Shown: one piece after another, positions 1 through 12,059 of the stretch
Layout: the number at the start of each line of letters is the position of its first letter
Position numbering within the stretch: position 1 is the stretch's first letter
Source: Druceiella hillmani
Lineage: Eukaryota; Arthropoda; Insecta; Lepidoptera; Hepialidae
Reading direction: 5' to 3'
Length of the DNA stretch: 64,000 bases
Assembly (NCBI GenBank): GCA_039881145.1
Contig: JAYKKI010000138.1
Coordinates: 2,782,001 to 2,846,000 of the forward strand
Notes under the pieces: generated by a model
What the model was told of the DNA's origin: nothing
Databases searched by the model: none
The model's input: only the letters and a program-made list of their open reading frames with translations
Position numbers and translations under genes: made by a program

Positions 1-29
1 AAAATATAAGACTAACCATCCATAACGTA

Positions 30-64
30 TTCACACTGCAGACATAAATGTTCACACTGCAGAC
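30..64. repeat. 21-bp direct duplication
   Basis: The 14-mer ttcacactgcagac occurs at 30 and again at 51, giving two tandem copies with a 21-bp period. It is a local slippage-type duplication with no sign of function. Confidence 0.7.
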
Positions 65-3000
65 GCAAATACTTCCTAAGAGTTACGCGTCTAAAATATA
101 AGGAAAACATACTTCCGAATAAAAAAACTGAAAAGAAAACTCGAAAGTACGCCTGCGCAATTCCTGCTTTAAATCTTATACAACATTACCCATATTTCTT
201 ATATAACATTACCCCTGTGCGAGCAGAAAATGTTTTCTGTTAATTTTCGAACTGTGATCAAAAGGAAAATAAACTTTTTGCGAAAACAAAACCTGATTTT
301 TTCAACGTAACGCGGGAATAATTCATAATAATTCGCCACCTCTCTGATTCTGCACTCTTATAATACACTTTGGAACGTTGGTGGAATACGTTAAGATTTG
401 TAAGACTGCTACTTTTTAAGAGGATTATTTTTGTGTGTATAAAACGGCAGTCGCGTAGCCAGGGGCGACTCACGAATCGAGATAAAGTTAAGCGTCTCCA
501 TTATGTTTCATTTAATTCTTTTTTTAAGTTAAAAGTGAATTATGTTGCGGTTAAGCACCGTTTTTTATGTTTGCATAAATCAGTGACATGAATAAATTTA
601 TTTGACATTTAACTGCAACAGAATTATATTACGCATTTCTTTTGTGATAATATTTCGAGGCAAAAAATTGTTTTTTAATGTTTGTTTCTGGGTAAAGAAG
701 CAAAATCGTAATGAATTCACATTTCATAAATCTGATATGTATTTAGATAGAGTGTTTAATACTAGTATTATTTAAACACAATACTATTATTAATTTCACC
801 GATTTATGAAATTCATAATTGCTAACATATCAATATAATTTATATTACAATGTTATACTAATATTTATATCGAGTTTACAGCAAATGTTTTAAAAATATA
901 ATATTTAATATACATATTTCTTATAACAATTATTCATAATTCATAATAACAATTATTATATAGTTTTTAGTTTTTAAAGTTTGTTTTGAAAATATTGAAC
1001 TCGACATGTGTCTATCAGCCTCATCAACAATATTTAACTTTGATGCCTGAAGGGTCCAAAAGAATACTTATTATTATTTCTCGATCGTTCGTACGTCTGT
1101 GCGCCTGTCGCTATTATTTAGTTTCTAAACTGTATTCATTATGTTGTTAAAATTGAATAAAATTGTAATCCAAATATAAAGTTGAAGTAAAATATGGCAA
1201 AAAAATTGCGGTCCATTCTAATACATTCAAATATCAGCATCGAATAATGCAAAATATGTAACAGAGGCTGATTTTTAAATTTTTGGATTGTTATTTGAAC
1301 AAATTGTGTCTGAAAGGTGGGAAGATAGAGTGTCACCTGTTTTAATTTCTAAAGCGCATGGTAAAATAATTTAAAGAAAATCCACTTAATAAATTTATAT
1401 TTAGCTTAATAACACAGAATACGTTTTTTTCTATTTCGTATTGTCTGAAAGAAATAATATTTCTTTAGTCTTTCTTAGGTCAACCAAAGATATGATGAAA
1501 ACTTTATTTGCATGGCGAAAAATTTTTTTTACATTTTCAAATATTATTTTAAAAATAATTTTTATTCCTAAATATTGCGTTCCTATGACTATTTGACATA
1601 TCAAGTTATTCACAAAATAAATAGATCCGTGACATACAGTCAATATTATTTTCAAAAATGACAATTTTCATCGATTATGCTTTTTCAAAACCAAATTAAT
1701 CTATCGACGTAATATTAATTTATTGACTATATCTCACATCACAATGTACGAGCTAATTGCGGGGATGGATTTGCTCATCTATTTATTTATAATTCTCTTG
1801 AGTTCGTAAAACTACGTTACGACTAAATGACGATAAAGCCATAATGATCTCATTGTGTTTCCGGCCCTCAACACAGGGCGTAAATTGCGTCTTTTATAAG
1901 CAATCTATGTGATGTGTGTTCAACAATCATTCGCAAATACCCCAATAACGTAAAGTATTGCTTTTTCTGCATTTTAGTGAATGAGGTGCCGTTTTAATGT
2001 TCTTTCAGAAATATTATTAGCAAAACGTGTGCATGTTCAATCGAATTAACAAAGCGTACGTATCCAATTGCGCATGTATTTTTTTAAAACAATAGTATTG
2101 AACAGTATATGTTTTAGTAAAAATCTGTCATACACTATTTACATTAAAAAGTATTTCAATTCACTATAGCAATTTTCTCACCTTTATTACACAACTGCAT
2201 TAAAATACGAAAATATTAAATTTTTTGGGAAATATTTAAATGGTTGCGCTCAAGCTTAATACGTCAGTAATTTATTTTGAAAAAAAGAAGATTTTATTGC
2301 TGAGAAATTTCTCTAAGAGTCAAAGTTCATGAAAACTTATTTATTTTTTATAATATTATCCACTACTATAAAACTACCAATACACGAAATATCATTGAAT
2401 ATTACACTTGAATACGTAATGTCCATTCTTTCAAAAGACGGAAGGGAAAAAATAAACTGAAAATTATATATGAATTTAATAATTTTAAAATCTTTTTGCA
2501 GGTGCACGAATAAAAAAAAAATCGCGTCCCGGACAGAATTTCCATTACTGACGCAAACCGAAAAACAGTGTTAAAATATAAGTTATGTTAAAATAATGCA
2601 TTAAATTTGTATTCATAATTTATATCATAATTTTACTCAACTAAACAATAACAGTATAATTAAAACAAAAAAACCTTTTTTTGTAATGTAAATTTACATA
2701 TCATGTACAAAAATATAAAATATTTGTGGGAAATACTCAAGTAAAAGCAATAAATAGTCCAGTTTTTTAATCATTTATTAAAGAAAGCCTTACTTCCTCT
2801 TTCGAGTTTCAATCATTTTACACTGGGATAAAAATAAAAGAAACACAATCGTTGAGACATACTTAATGACTATTACTAAAAAATTAAATATGTTACACTA
2901 ATAATTGCAAAATGAAATGAAAATACGTCTTCTTCCTACGTATACTAGAGTCGTATATTAGAGTCTTAATTCACGGGGGGGTATGAAGTGGGGAAACGTC

Positions 3001-3720
3001 TCCCACCCTGCTTGTCCTATTGTGTACACCGTTGCGTCTCAGAAAATGAAGGTGCATCATTGTTTACAGAGACTCCACATCAAATGGTCACATTTGCAGA
3101 CACTTAAAACCTGAAATCTGTGAAAATTTCCAATGTTATTATGTTTCTTAACAAGGAGCATTGAGAGAAAACTAAAAAAAAGGAAAGGATAGCTGCATAT
3201 GAGATATGAGATTTTTAAGGGTTATTGGCCTAAGACCTCGGTTTTAAAAACTCGAAAAAAAATTCGACAATTGTGTACACTGTATCAAATTAAAGCTCTT
3301 CATTAATATTATTTTAATACTACAAATGGGTTTATATTTTTAGAAAATTTTAAATTTTATTCGCCAACTGGCCAAAGAATTGTGAAAAGTACACCAATCC
3401 ACAAATGAAGGTGTACATTAAGTTTATTTAAATCAATAATGTTCTGTATCAAATTCAATGGTTTGGTGAAGTAAAACTTCTTTAGGTGCGATTTGAAAGT
3501 AACTCAGATTTCTTTTCAGAAGGAAATTACGCTCAGTAAAGTCTATAATTTTCTTACGCAATTTCCTTCATTTAAAAGCATCGACTGACTAGAATTTCGC
3601 GAGTATATATGTTTTACATACTCATATAAACTTGAATTTATTTATATTCTATTTTCATAAAGTTCGATACTAATAATTATTTTCTTTCAAAGTATACCAG
3701 CGAGGTAGAACCTTTTAAAT
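65..3720. other. AT-rich non-coding stretch
   Basis: I see no supportable gene. Open frames here are all under 80 codons, as expected by chance. The only compositional break is a short G-rich patch near 2970-3060, around ttcacggggggg and tgtacaccgttgcg, which I do not recognise. The stretch 3230-3560, with phrases such as atcaaattaaagctctt, resembles old dispersed-repeat sequence but cannot be assigned. Confidence 0.5.
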
Positions 3721-3724
3721 ATGG

Positions 3725-4105
3725 TTATGTTCCGATGATGGGATTCCGAAATTAGAAATGGAATTGCTCAGTGGATGGTAGTAAGCCAATTTTGGTTCAT
3801 GATATTTTCTACTGGTAGTTGTTACTTTGCAAAATAACTAAACCTTGCCCAGGTCAGGGTCTGATGATGAGTTCTGTAGATTAACAATGGTAGTAAATGA
3901 AACATTATTCAAGATATTTGCTGCTGACAGTTGTTATTTTGCAAAATGCCTTCACCATCGACCAAGTAAGAGTCTGATAATGAGTTCTGCGGGAGAAAAA
4001 TGGAATTCCTTGACGGATAGCAGTAAATCAACTTTGATTCAAGATATTTGCTTTTGATAACTGTTAATTTGTAAAATAACTACACCATCGGTCACATAAT
4101 ACCTG
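3725..4105 (-). repeat. Tandem array, three ~115-126-bp units (same family as 42.2 kb)
   Basis: Three consecutive diverged units each carry 'tctgatgatgag', 'gatagcagtaaat', 'caagatatttgct' and 'gttattttgcaaaat'. The unit landmark 'gatgatg' falls at about 3734, 3863 and 3976. The reverse complement matches the array at 42190-42640, where the same phrases read 'ccctgacctggtcgatgat', 'ttttgcaaagtaac' and 'gtagcaaatat'. The two arrays are therefore one family in opposite orientations 38 kb apart. I recall similar tandem units from lepidopteran genomes but could not check this. A 70-codon open frame at 3845-4057 lies inside the repeat and is not treated as a gene. Confidence 0.75.
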
Positions 4106-4109
4106 CAAC

Positions 4110-4760
4110 AACCACCAAAAAGGTTTTATTTCAACTGCGCGTAGACGTTATTGACACTCCTTTAATTTTTTTTGTTAATTTAGATGTCCACATCATTGTG
4201 TTCATTACTTTTACCTTGATACAAATTCTGCTATACTTTTCTGGGATCCTTTTGTACATTTCTAATGCAAACTATTTCATTTCTTTCTTCGATTCCACTT
4301 CTTGTTCAACAATATAAGCGGGTGCAAAAGTCGTGGTGTCAGATTTTGTGAAATGTGTTTTATGTGGGATGAGCTGGATAAGTATCCATTTTACAATGAC
4401 TTAGTTTTTTAGACAAAACACTCGACGGTTTTTTTTTAAATAGAAATAACAGTTTGGTGGACTAACTACCAATCCTCTAATGTTAATTGCACAATTCTTG
4501 AGAACGACATTTTTACCATAATAAATAGTAAATAATTCATAAATTTTAAAATAAATGAGATATTTATAGTTTGAGTATTATATAAAAAACTCCGAGAACT
4601 TCTTGGACGAGTTTTATAAAATTACCTCAAGAAGCGCTCTCTGTCGACAAATTATTTAATTATGCAAGTTATGATAACTTGATTTCCTTTTTTTTTATTT
4701 GGATATATAACTAATAAAATTATTTTATTTTCTTTAAAGGGAAGAAAAACTCGTAGTATT
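4110..4760. other. Unannotated AT-rich stretch
   Basis: No gene, RNA or structured repeat seen. Confidence 0.5.
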
Positions 4761-4761
4761 T

Positions 4762-4763
<2 letters not shown>

Positions 4764-4823
<60 letters not shown>

Positions 4824-4858
4824 AATATATATAAAATATATATATACACACACACACA
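4764..4858. repeat. (TA)n microsatellite grading into (CA)n
   Basis: A near-pure TA run, interrupted by tgt and taaa, ends in six CA units. The tyrosine/isoleucine-rich open frames that cross it (4652-4926, minus strand) are artefacts of the repeat. Confidence 0.95.
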
Positions 4859-4859
4859 T

Positions 4860-5440
4860 AAATATCAGTCAACATAAGGAAATTCCTTTCTAAAATAAAT
4901 ATTCGATAATTTTGGATATATTGCAAATTAAAGTATTACAGACAACTTTTCTAAGAAGATAAGCAGTTAGTAACGTTTTTTATTCATTTTTATTAACCTT
5001 TTCAAGCAATGTAAGGAGCTACAAATAACATTCATCGTTTCCAGGGTTTCACACTTCAAAAGGAATGAAGAAATCTTTGTATGATCACTCACTTATCTAT
5101 CTGTCACACATATTTATTTCTCAGAAACCACTTGAAATTTCGTATTTAATGAAACATATTAACCCGTATATATCTCAATAACTAACATTCACAAATATTT
5201 ATTTTGTAATTTTAAGGAAGTGGGAGAGTTAGGGGTGCAAAGAAAGTATAGTTATCGAAAAAATTAAAACTCCGTATATATTGTGGGATATTGAATTTTT
5301 CTTTGTCATAGTTCTCATAATTCAGCGATTATCCAAGATTTTATAATTATCTAAATTCGAGCCATTTTTTAAATCTGGTTAAACGTTTCGTTACATCGTG
5401 AAAGATTAATATTTTTAAAAAGTTTAATAGGAATCACTAT
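4860..5440. other. Unannotated AT-rich stretch
   Basis: Nothing supportable seen. Confidence 0.5.
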
Positions 5441-5444
5441 ATAC

Positions 5445-5476
5445 AGTGCGAGTTCCGGCGAGTGCGAGTTCCGGCT
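5445..5476. repeat. 16-bp tandem duplication, GC-rich
   Basis: The 15-mer agtgcgagttccggc occurs twice head to tail with a 16-bp period. It stands out by GC content, and its 'gtgcgagt' core resembles the start of the retroposon family represented at 45.05 kb. It may be a scrap of such an element. Confidence 0.6.
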
Positions 5477-5479
5477 ATA

Positions 5480-8000
5480 TTGGTATTTGACATGTGCAAA
5501 ACGTTATTGCTGCGGTCGGTGTCGGAAAATATCTCATGTCTCGAAAACTGTACAACATATCTTATTAAAATTAATTTTTGGTTGAAAGTTTATTTTAAGT
5601 TTTCAAGAAATATAGAAGCGTATGTCTCCCTAACTATCGATTTGAATAAAAAAATATGGTGGAACCGTTATATCGTTTTTAAGACTCGTTAACGATGTTC
5701 CACATCCCATGTGCACTGAGTTTTTGTCATTCCTCTGTTACCTGTATGTAAGGTCACACCTAATATAATTTTTTCCTTAATTCCACTATTTTTGTGCGGT
5801 TTGCTTCACAACTTTTAACACTTTCATTAATGTTGAAATCTACAATATTTCCGGAAACAAAGTTATGAAAATATACTTGAATATAATCGTCTTATTTTCA
5901 TTGTATTCGTAAAAAGTGCTTTGTTATAACCATTTAACTACCTCTAATTTAATTTATTTGTAAATAATGCATATAGTTTCATAATATGACGGATTTTTAA
6001 TTACTTCAAATAATTAAAATTCTATTACTGCCTCAAATTGAGTTTAAAAAGATTGAAGAGAAATTGAAATAAATGCTAGCATAAACAAAAATAAGCATAG
6101 TTATATTCATTAAATGATAAACATACATTTTTATTCCCAATTTTATTTGTTCCTCTTTTTGTCAAATTTACATACTGTAGATAAGGAATGGGTTTTAATT
6201 AATTTTAGTTTTAATTTTTTTTTTGTGTAATCCTCCATGTTTAATTTTTTTAAATCTTGATTTTTAAGTATTTAAAAACACATTTAATTTAATAAATTAT
6301 TATTTTATTTCAAAAATCAGTCATCGATATTATTTCTAGTATAATTTATTTCGAAATAGCCTCACTTATGGATCATGAATTATAGTCAATTATTCCCTTT
6401 TTCAATATTTTTGGCAAGCCATACATCATTCGACAAATATCTAATTTGAAGGCGTCATTCTATTAAATACCGAACAAATATTATAAATTCAAAAGTCTTC
6501 ATCTTTGTTTGTTACTTTATTGCCCTTTAAAACAGCAAAATCACTTTAAATAAAATTTGATACCTCTGGATTAACACAAAATAAAATCCGACTAAATGGA
6601 AGCATGGCTCTTGCATCGAGGGTTCCGTGATATTTATAAGTATTTAATAATATTTATTATAGTTAATTAGAGAAGAACATGTATATTATCGTGAATATCT
6701 CAAAAGCTATGACGATGTCTAGAATCATCGTTACAGTTTTCCTAAATTTTACGTAGTTTTTCTATTAGCCGACGAGAGATTCCCATGACCACTTTCTTCC
6801 TCCACTATTAAATCATCATAATAAAATATGTGATCAATGGACTCATGGAGACAAATAGAAATAGCCCCAACTCGGTGGGTTCATTATGAGCCATTGATAA
6901 GCTCATATGACCACCTCTATCCTCTAACATCATATCAACTCTATGGTACCGTACTACTATATTGTTTTCAGAATTGCAAAAGTTTTCAATGTTTAAAATC
7001 GATGCAACACGAAGAAGTTGGTAAAACCAATTTGCTACGTTTCTTTACCTACATAGTTATATGCTAGTGAAACTAATAAAAGTATATGAATGTTAAATGA
7101 ATATGTATAATTTCTAAAATAAACATCGGTGTTCAAATCTTTTCAAAAACGAACCCCCTAGGAACGACCTCACCCCGTAATATCATTTTTTTCAATCAGC
7201 TAAGGGAAAAATCCATAAAAATTAACTGTATATATTCAGTCAAGCGTAAATAGATATAAGCAGCAATTATGCATTCGAACTTAGCTATCGATGAAACTAA
7301 AACACCTTCAATATTATATTCCTTCTTCCCGCCTGATTTTATCCTAGAACACTGAAATCGGATTTGAAGTCATTGAATATTCGCCATCAAAGTTGGCTGA
7401 ATATTAATAAATTTTAAAACATTAATAAATTTTTTTACGTAATATTAATAAATTTTAAAACAATATTCTAGCTGACAAACTTAAATGATTGCAAATAAAA
7501 TAGCAAAGTTAAAAGAACCATCTAACTTAATTGTACACATCTGCGAAATAATAGAAAAGCTTTCTTAGAAAAAACTCATCGCTAAAAATAATTCTATCCG
7601 CCGATTCGATTAAATAGAGTAGTTCTTAGAAACAATTAACGTTAATGTGAACTAACTTTTGTCATAACAATAAAAGGAAAAGAAAATAAATCTATTAAAA
7701 ATGGGGATAGTTTTAAATAAAAATAATTCACTTGTTTCATCTCACATAAAATTATATTTATGTGTTTCCAATTATCCAAACATGAGCTGAAATCTACGTC
7801 GATGTATGATAACAAAATAATTTTATAATGATGAACATTCCTGGTAATATTAGTGGCATACTTTTTAAACTTTTATCTCCGAAATGCGAAATCCGAAACT
7901 ATGACGAGAAAGCAATGTCGTATAAAACTAAATATGGGAATATATAAACCTACACGAAACAATGTCGAACATAAAATCCGATCGCAAACAACTTCAACCG
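5480..8000. other. AT-rich stretch, possible old repeat remnant at 6600-6765
   Basis: No supported gene. The phrase near 6719 (tctagaatcatcgttacag, then a tttcctaa-like string) is related to one near 63183 (tctagaataatccgttcag), which suggests two diverged copies of one dispersed element. Open frames at 5462 and 6837 are 76 codons each and within chance. Confidence 0.4.
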
Positions 8001-8097
8001 AACACCTTTTCTTTCTCCACACGTTCATCCCTTGTCATTACACCATATCCTCTCCGGAGTACAACAAAGTCCCTATTTCGGGCCGTAGACTTCCGAC

Positions 8098-8286
8098 ATG
8101 TACATGCTTTTTCTTGTAATTTCCAGCTATTTCCAGTTTTGCGGCGTTTACATTAATGTACATTCTATTTCGTATTCCGGTCGCTTATGTTCAGAATCTC
8201 ACGGCCACATCATGAAATTATTTAATTCTTCATGTTGGGATGATGATGAATGTAGGGGAGAATATCTGCAGAGACGTCGTCTATAG
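8098..8286 (+). CDS. Candidate small secreted peptide (62 codons), weak
   Basis: I do not recognise this reading frame. It opens with ATG and a short hydrophobic run (residues 3-17, MLFLVISSYFQF region) that could act as a signal peptide. The polar remainder has four cysteines in total (15, 31, 46, 52), an acidic WDDDEC patch at 47-52 and a basic C-terminal tail, QRRRL. The surrounding 8.0-8.3 kb is less AT-rich than the background. Two other frames overlap it on the same strand, and its length is within chance for this composition. No upstream promoter or polyadenylation signal could be defended. The layout (hydrophobic start, cysteines, basic end) is what a small secreted insect peptide would show, but that is inference only. 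Transcript data or conservation in a related species would settle it. Confidence 0.18.
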   Translation: MYMLFLVISSYFQFCGVYINVHSISYSGRLCSESHGHIMKLFNSSCWDDDECRGEYLQRRRL

Positions 8287-8356
8287 ATATTTTATTTGAT
8301 AAATTCGAAATGCCAATTATCGAAATGTCTTCTGAATCTATTTGTCAGTGGACACG

Positions 8357-8710
8357 ATGGATGTGTTTCTGGACTTCACCCATCATCTTGGTAAATATAT
8401 TGTCCTAAAAATATCATGCAAACGATGTGTTCTGCAACAAAGGTTTTTGAAAGTTTCCTTTTTTCATAGAAAACTAAGTTCTTATTTTTACGAGTATGAA
8501 ACGTTTTGTTAAAGCTTTTATGTTTTTAATTGCAATGTGCCAAATATTTCAGACATTGTTGATCAAATACTTTTTCCAAAACCGCCTGATAATATAATTC
8601 AAAATAATAATCCAGAATCTCCAAATAAAAAGCCAAAGAATTTTGTTTTCTACAAAAACTTGGTATCGGTTTTATTATGGAATGCACCATTTACAAAATA
8701 TATTTTCTAA
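8357..8710 (+). CDS. Candidate two-exon small gene, hypothetical
   Basis: This is a possible spliced gene that I do not recognise. Exon 1 (8357-8390) starts at ATG and ends at a plausible donor, cttg/gtaaat. Exon 2 (8553-8710) follows a plausible acceptor, atatttcag/acatt, and runs to TAA. The implied 162-nt intron is a normal insect size, and the join keeps one frame of 63 residues. The predicted protein has an acidic start (MDVFLDF), a proline/asparagine-rich middle (FPKPPDN, NNNPESPNKKPK) and a hydrophobic end (LVSVLLW), with no known domain. An alternative upstream acceptor at ttgtcag/tgg would extend exon 1. The splice sites fit consensus only loosely, so this is a lead rather than a call. 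Confidence 0.15.
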
Positions 8711-9219
8711 AAAAGCGGTAAATTGTTTTATGCCACATTAATAGCATTTGTGAATTTTCTCAGCAATATTCCACTAACACGTCTGAGTATTTTTCTTTAG
8801 AGTCTAAGATTTTCTAATATTTTTGGAACATAATATTAATACTTTGTGTACTAATCGCTCTGTTGTTGACGATTTTCGTGATTATAAGTGTTTGTGTATT
8901 TTTCGATCAAACTCAAAGGATCATAAAAAAATTATGATTTAAGTCAGCTATCAACAAATCTGAGTTTATAATCAATCTGTCGATTATATCCAAATTGTAA
9001 TTTCAATATGACAATAATCTTCATTTAGTTAAATTTAGTTAACTCTGTAATTTGTACAACTGACGATTTTTATTGATAAAATGTTTTATTATGGGAGAAT
9101 AGACCGAATCTGGGTAATAATTTTTTTATTATTTAATAAGCCATCCTTTTTACGAATATCATTGTTTTATTGTTGTAATATCAGGAATAAAAAAGAATCT
9201 ATCTCATTTTTTTGAGAAT

Positions 9220-9256
9220 GAGACAAATATTTAAAGACAGTTTAAATATTTGTCTC
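9220..9256. repeat. Perfect 16-bp inverted repeat, 5-nt loop
   Basis: gagacaaatatttaaa (9220-9235) is followed by gacag and then its exact reverse complement (9241-9256). The stem is mostly A/T. It is followed by open AT-rich sequence rather than a gene end, so a terminator role is not suggested. Confidence 0.9.
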
Positions 9257-9839
9257 TGTCTATTAACGAATAATGCCATAATGATGTGAAGCCATTGGTA
9301 ATGATTGGCAAAACGTTTAAAACTATTATTCTTTTATCCGAATCTCCACCTGTATTTTCCATTTTGTTTTGATCAATAATATAAACTTCCTGACTAATAT
9401 CCTAACGCTTCTAATATTAAACCCTATTAATACGGTAAACTAAATATGACATGTATTTTCAGGCAACGACTTAGTATCACTACAGAGTTGTAGGTCGCTA
9501 GAATGAAAAAAAACGTAAAAATTTGATAGCCAAAAGGTGATATTGCCACGGCTAATTTAAGAAGAGGAGTTTAAACCAGTCTACCTAGCTGATAATGTTA
9601 ATTTAAATTTTAATCTTTCAGCGAAATTAATCAATATTATGACTACACTGACATTAAACTTCATAAATGTTTGAAAATATGATTGATGTTAGAGGCCTAG
9701 ATATGCAAACCATGTAATCTATATCATCAAGTTTAACTGAATTTTTGCAACATACAAAAATACAAGAAAGTTCTGCATTATTTAATAAGTCAGACTGATG
9801 TTTTTAACTAAACTTAGCAGGAATATAGATCAAAGTTTT

Positions 9840-10440
9840 AAGGGTTAAATATAACATAGGTTAAAATCCAGTCGAGCATTAAATTCCCTTTGTAAATCTG
9901 ATGTTGAGCTTCGTTTGTGCCGGTCTGTGGTGAGATGAGTTCATGATATACCTGACCAATTAAATAATCACAACGTTCATAATCGTAGCGCCTAAGCAAG
10001 TAAAGTCGATCAGCATTACGCAACGATAATTATAAATATGCCCTGCAACAAAATGATGAGGTCTTTCGAAATTTTGACCAAACTCAAAGTCGGAAATATT
10101 TAATGCCTTTAATATATGTATGGTGAAAAATTATATAAAATTAATATCCAGTATTAAAAATTCAGTCGAGTATTAAATTACATTTGTCACTCCAATGTTG
10201 AGCTTTGTTCGTGCCGGTCTGTGACACGTTAATACAAGTCCAAGGTCTACCTGACCAATTAGAAAATCACAGCGTTCATAATCGTAGCGTTTAGGCCAGA
10301 AATATCGATCAACATTACGCAACGAATAATTACGATTATCGTCTGCGACAAAGCGATCAAGTCTTTCAACATTTCGACCAAACACTACGACTGGGGATAT
10401 TTAACGTCGTTAAATACAAGTGAAATTTTGAAAAATTATA
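9840..10440. repeat. ~299-bp tandem duplication
   Basis: Two copies (about 9840-10135 and 10140-10440) share long phrases such as tacctgaccaatta, gttcataatcgtagcg, cattacgcaacg and gccggtctgtg, offset by 299 bp. On the minus strand both copies can be read as similar peptide around RYDYERCD and LIGQV; in the right copy the frame spans 10173-10385. In the matched 25-codon core I count about seven codons changed non-synonymously and two synonymously. The left copy also carries a 1-bp deletion. This argues against a conserved protein, so I call it a non-coding duplication. Confidence 0.8.
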
Positions 10441-10444
10441 GAAA

Positions 10445-11240
10445 GATTAAATTAAAATTAAATTCGTTTGCTCTTGACAGATTGGTGACATTAAAAATTG
10501 AAGGTATTCATAATCGTTAAAAAAGGTTTATTTATGAAGAAAAACCGACTAAGTCTGAGTTTAACTCACCCGACTAATATTTTGAATAAATTAGATATAT
10601 GTAGGCGATATTAATATAAAAGTACACAAATAAAACTATTTTGCTCAGGAATGGAAGATCAGAATGAGTGAAGAGTTCTCTGTAAAAGAATTATGTGATA
10701 GACAAATATTTAACGGTTAAATTATTATTAAGACTTTATTTGTGATTTTATTCTCAGGCTTTGTCAATTTTTTTAAGATGGAATAAAATTAATATCAATA
10801 TACATAAATATATTAACTAATTATAACTTTTTATTGTAGATGTAAACAGATATTTTGAAATAAAAATGGCATTGTAAGAAAATAGTTTTCAAGAAAAACA
10901 GCCTCATGAGGTAATTCTCGTCCGTGTTTGGAAAACTAAAAATGTTTTATTGCTGTTCAAATTATTTAAGTTCACTAGCATCAAACGAACAAAATTTTTT
11001 TAGCTAATCAGTTCAAAATATTCCTTCAATTTAAGATTTAATTGTATGTAATTCTCATTCAGAACGAGTTCTAAAAATAGAACTTGTTTCCGTTTTTCAG
11101 GCAAATATTCTAGGGCCCAAATCGTTCTCAAAAATATATATGTAAAAACAGGCCAAATACCAGCCGCGTTTATGTGATAAGTATACCGTACCCATATGTT
11201 ACCCATAAATCTACTTGGTTTATTAATAAACTTTTTTTCT
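10445..11240. other. Unannotated AT-rich stretch
   Basis: Nothing supportable seen. A 68-codon minus-strand frame at 11000-11206 is within chance. Confidence 0.5.
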
Positions 11241-11245
11241 CGATT

Positions 11246-11316
11246 TTCATTGCAATTATTTTATAAGATGCAGCGCTGATGTACGTGGTTCATTGCAATT
11301 ATTTTGCAAGATGCAG
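11246..11316. repeat. 28-bp direct repeat, 43-bp period
   Basis: Two copies starting with ttcattgcaatta and ending with aagatgcag lie at 11246-11273 and 11289-11316. They differ at two positions. Confidence 0.8.
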
Positions 11317-11633
11317 TCTTTCCTATGTGTCGTCGTACCCAGAATGTGTTCCGTCCTACCACAGTCCAATAGATAAAATTTGGTACGTTCTTAGGTTATA
11401 TACAGATATATATTTTTCAGGAAATTAAATAATAAAATATCATGAAAAATTACTATTCTACAGAAAATGAGTTAGGAATAAAATTTTTCTGCTGAGTCTG
11501 GCTGGCCAAAGGAGATTCTAATTTTTTAATTAAAATATATTTTTGGTATTGGACAAAATAAAAAAAAATGTTAAATCAAGTAATATTTTTGATGTTTTAA
11601 AGCTCTTTACGATTGAAACTAGGGCTAGTATAT

Positions 11634-11701
11634 TTTAGCAGGTCACGTTTGAAAGGTTCATTGCACCCTAATAATAAACTTGTTAAAAGTGACCTGCTAA
11701 A
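11634..11701. repeat. 13-bp inverted repeat, 42-nt spacer
   Basis: tttagcaggtcac at 11634-11646 has its perfect reverse complement at 11689-11701. Each arm contains AGGTCA, the half-site of nuclear hormone receptors. The 42-nt spacing is too long for a classical response element, so a foldback or decayed element end is equally possible. Confidence 0.8.
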
Positions 11702-11910
11702 CATATGAATTGCAGACGAAAGTCAAAATTATGATTTTTTTTTCATCTTGGTGGTCTTTTCAATAAAAATATTAAACGTTACAAGAAATTATAAAAAAAG
11801 CCTAAAAAAATTATATTAGCAACACTTTACGTTAACACTTTTCTAAAAGTTATGAAAATAAAACAAAATAATATATTTTGCAGGGGAAAGTCACAGTATT
11901 ATTTTTTTTT

Positions 11911-12057
11911 TGGCGGCGTTACAAGCAATTGGAAAAAATCTCCGTCCGCCAAACGACGTCAATCGTCGGGATCGGCGGTATATCTGCGAAAATACTCAGC
12001 TAAATCAATAAATAAATAAGCCGATCTCTTTCTATCGTGCACTCTGTAAGCAGTGCC
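11911..12057 (+). mobile_element. Retroposon fragment (decayed, non-coding part)
   Basis: A GC-rich block holds 'aataaataagccgatctctt', close to phrases from short non-LTR (RTE/CR1-like) element bodies that are common in insect genomes. A related phrase, 'aataaattagccgatgtctc', occurs in the fragment at 29.25 kb. Both are followed by 'cactctgta'. It has no coding capacity. Family assignment is from memory and not verified. Confidence 0.5.
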
Positions 12058-12059
12058 CC

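Noticed and set aside
7260..7300. attcgaac string as a possible tRNA T-loop
   Set aside because: No acceptor stem, anticodon arm or A-box around it. No tRNA could be folded here or elsewhere in the window by eye.
9220..9256. Stem-loop as a transcription terminator
   Set aside because: The organism is eukaryotic, there is no upstream gene, and the stem is AT-rich.
10173..10385. Minus-strand 70-codon frame with a similar peptide in the neighbouring duplicate
   Set aside because: Changes between copies are mostly non-synonymous and one copy carries a 1-bp deletion, so it is not behaving as a protein.
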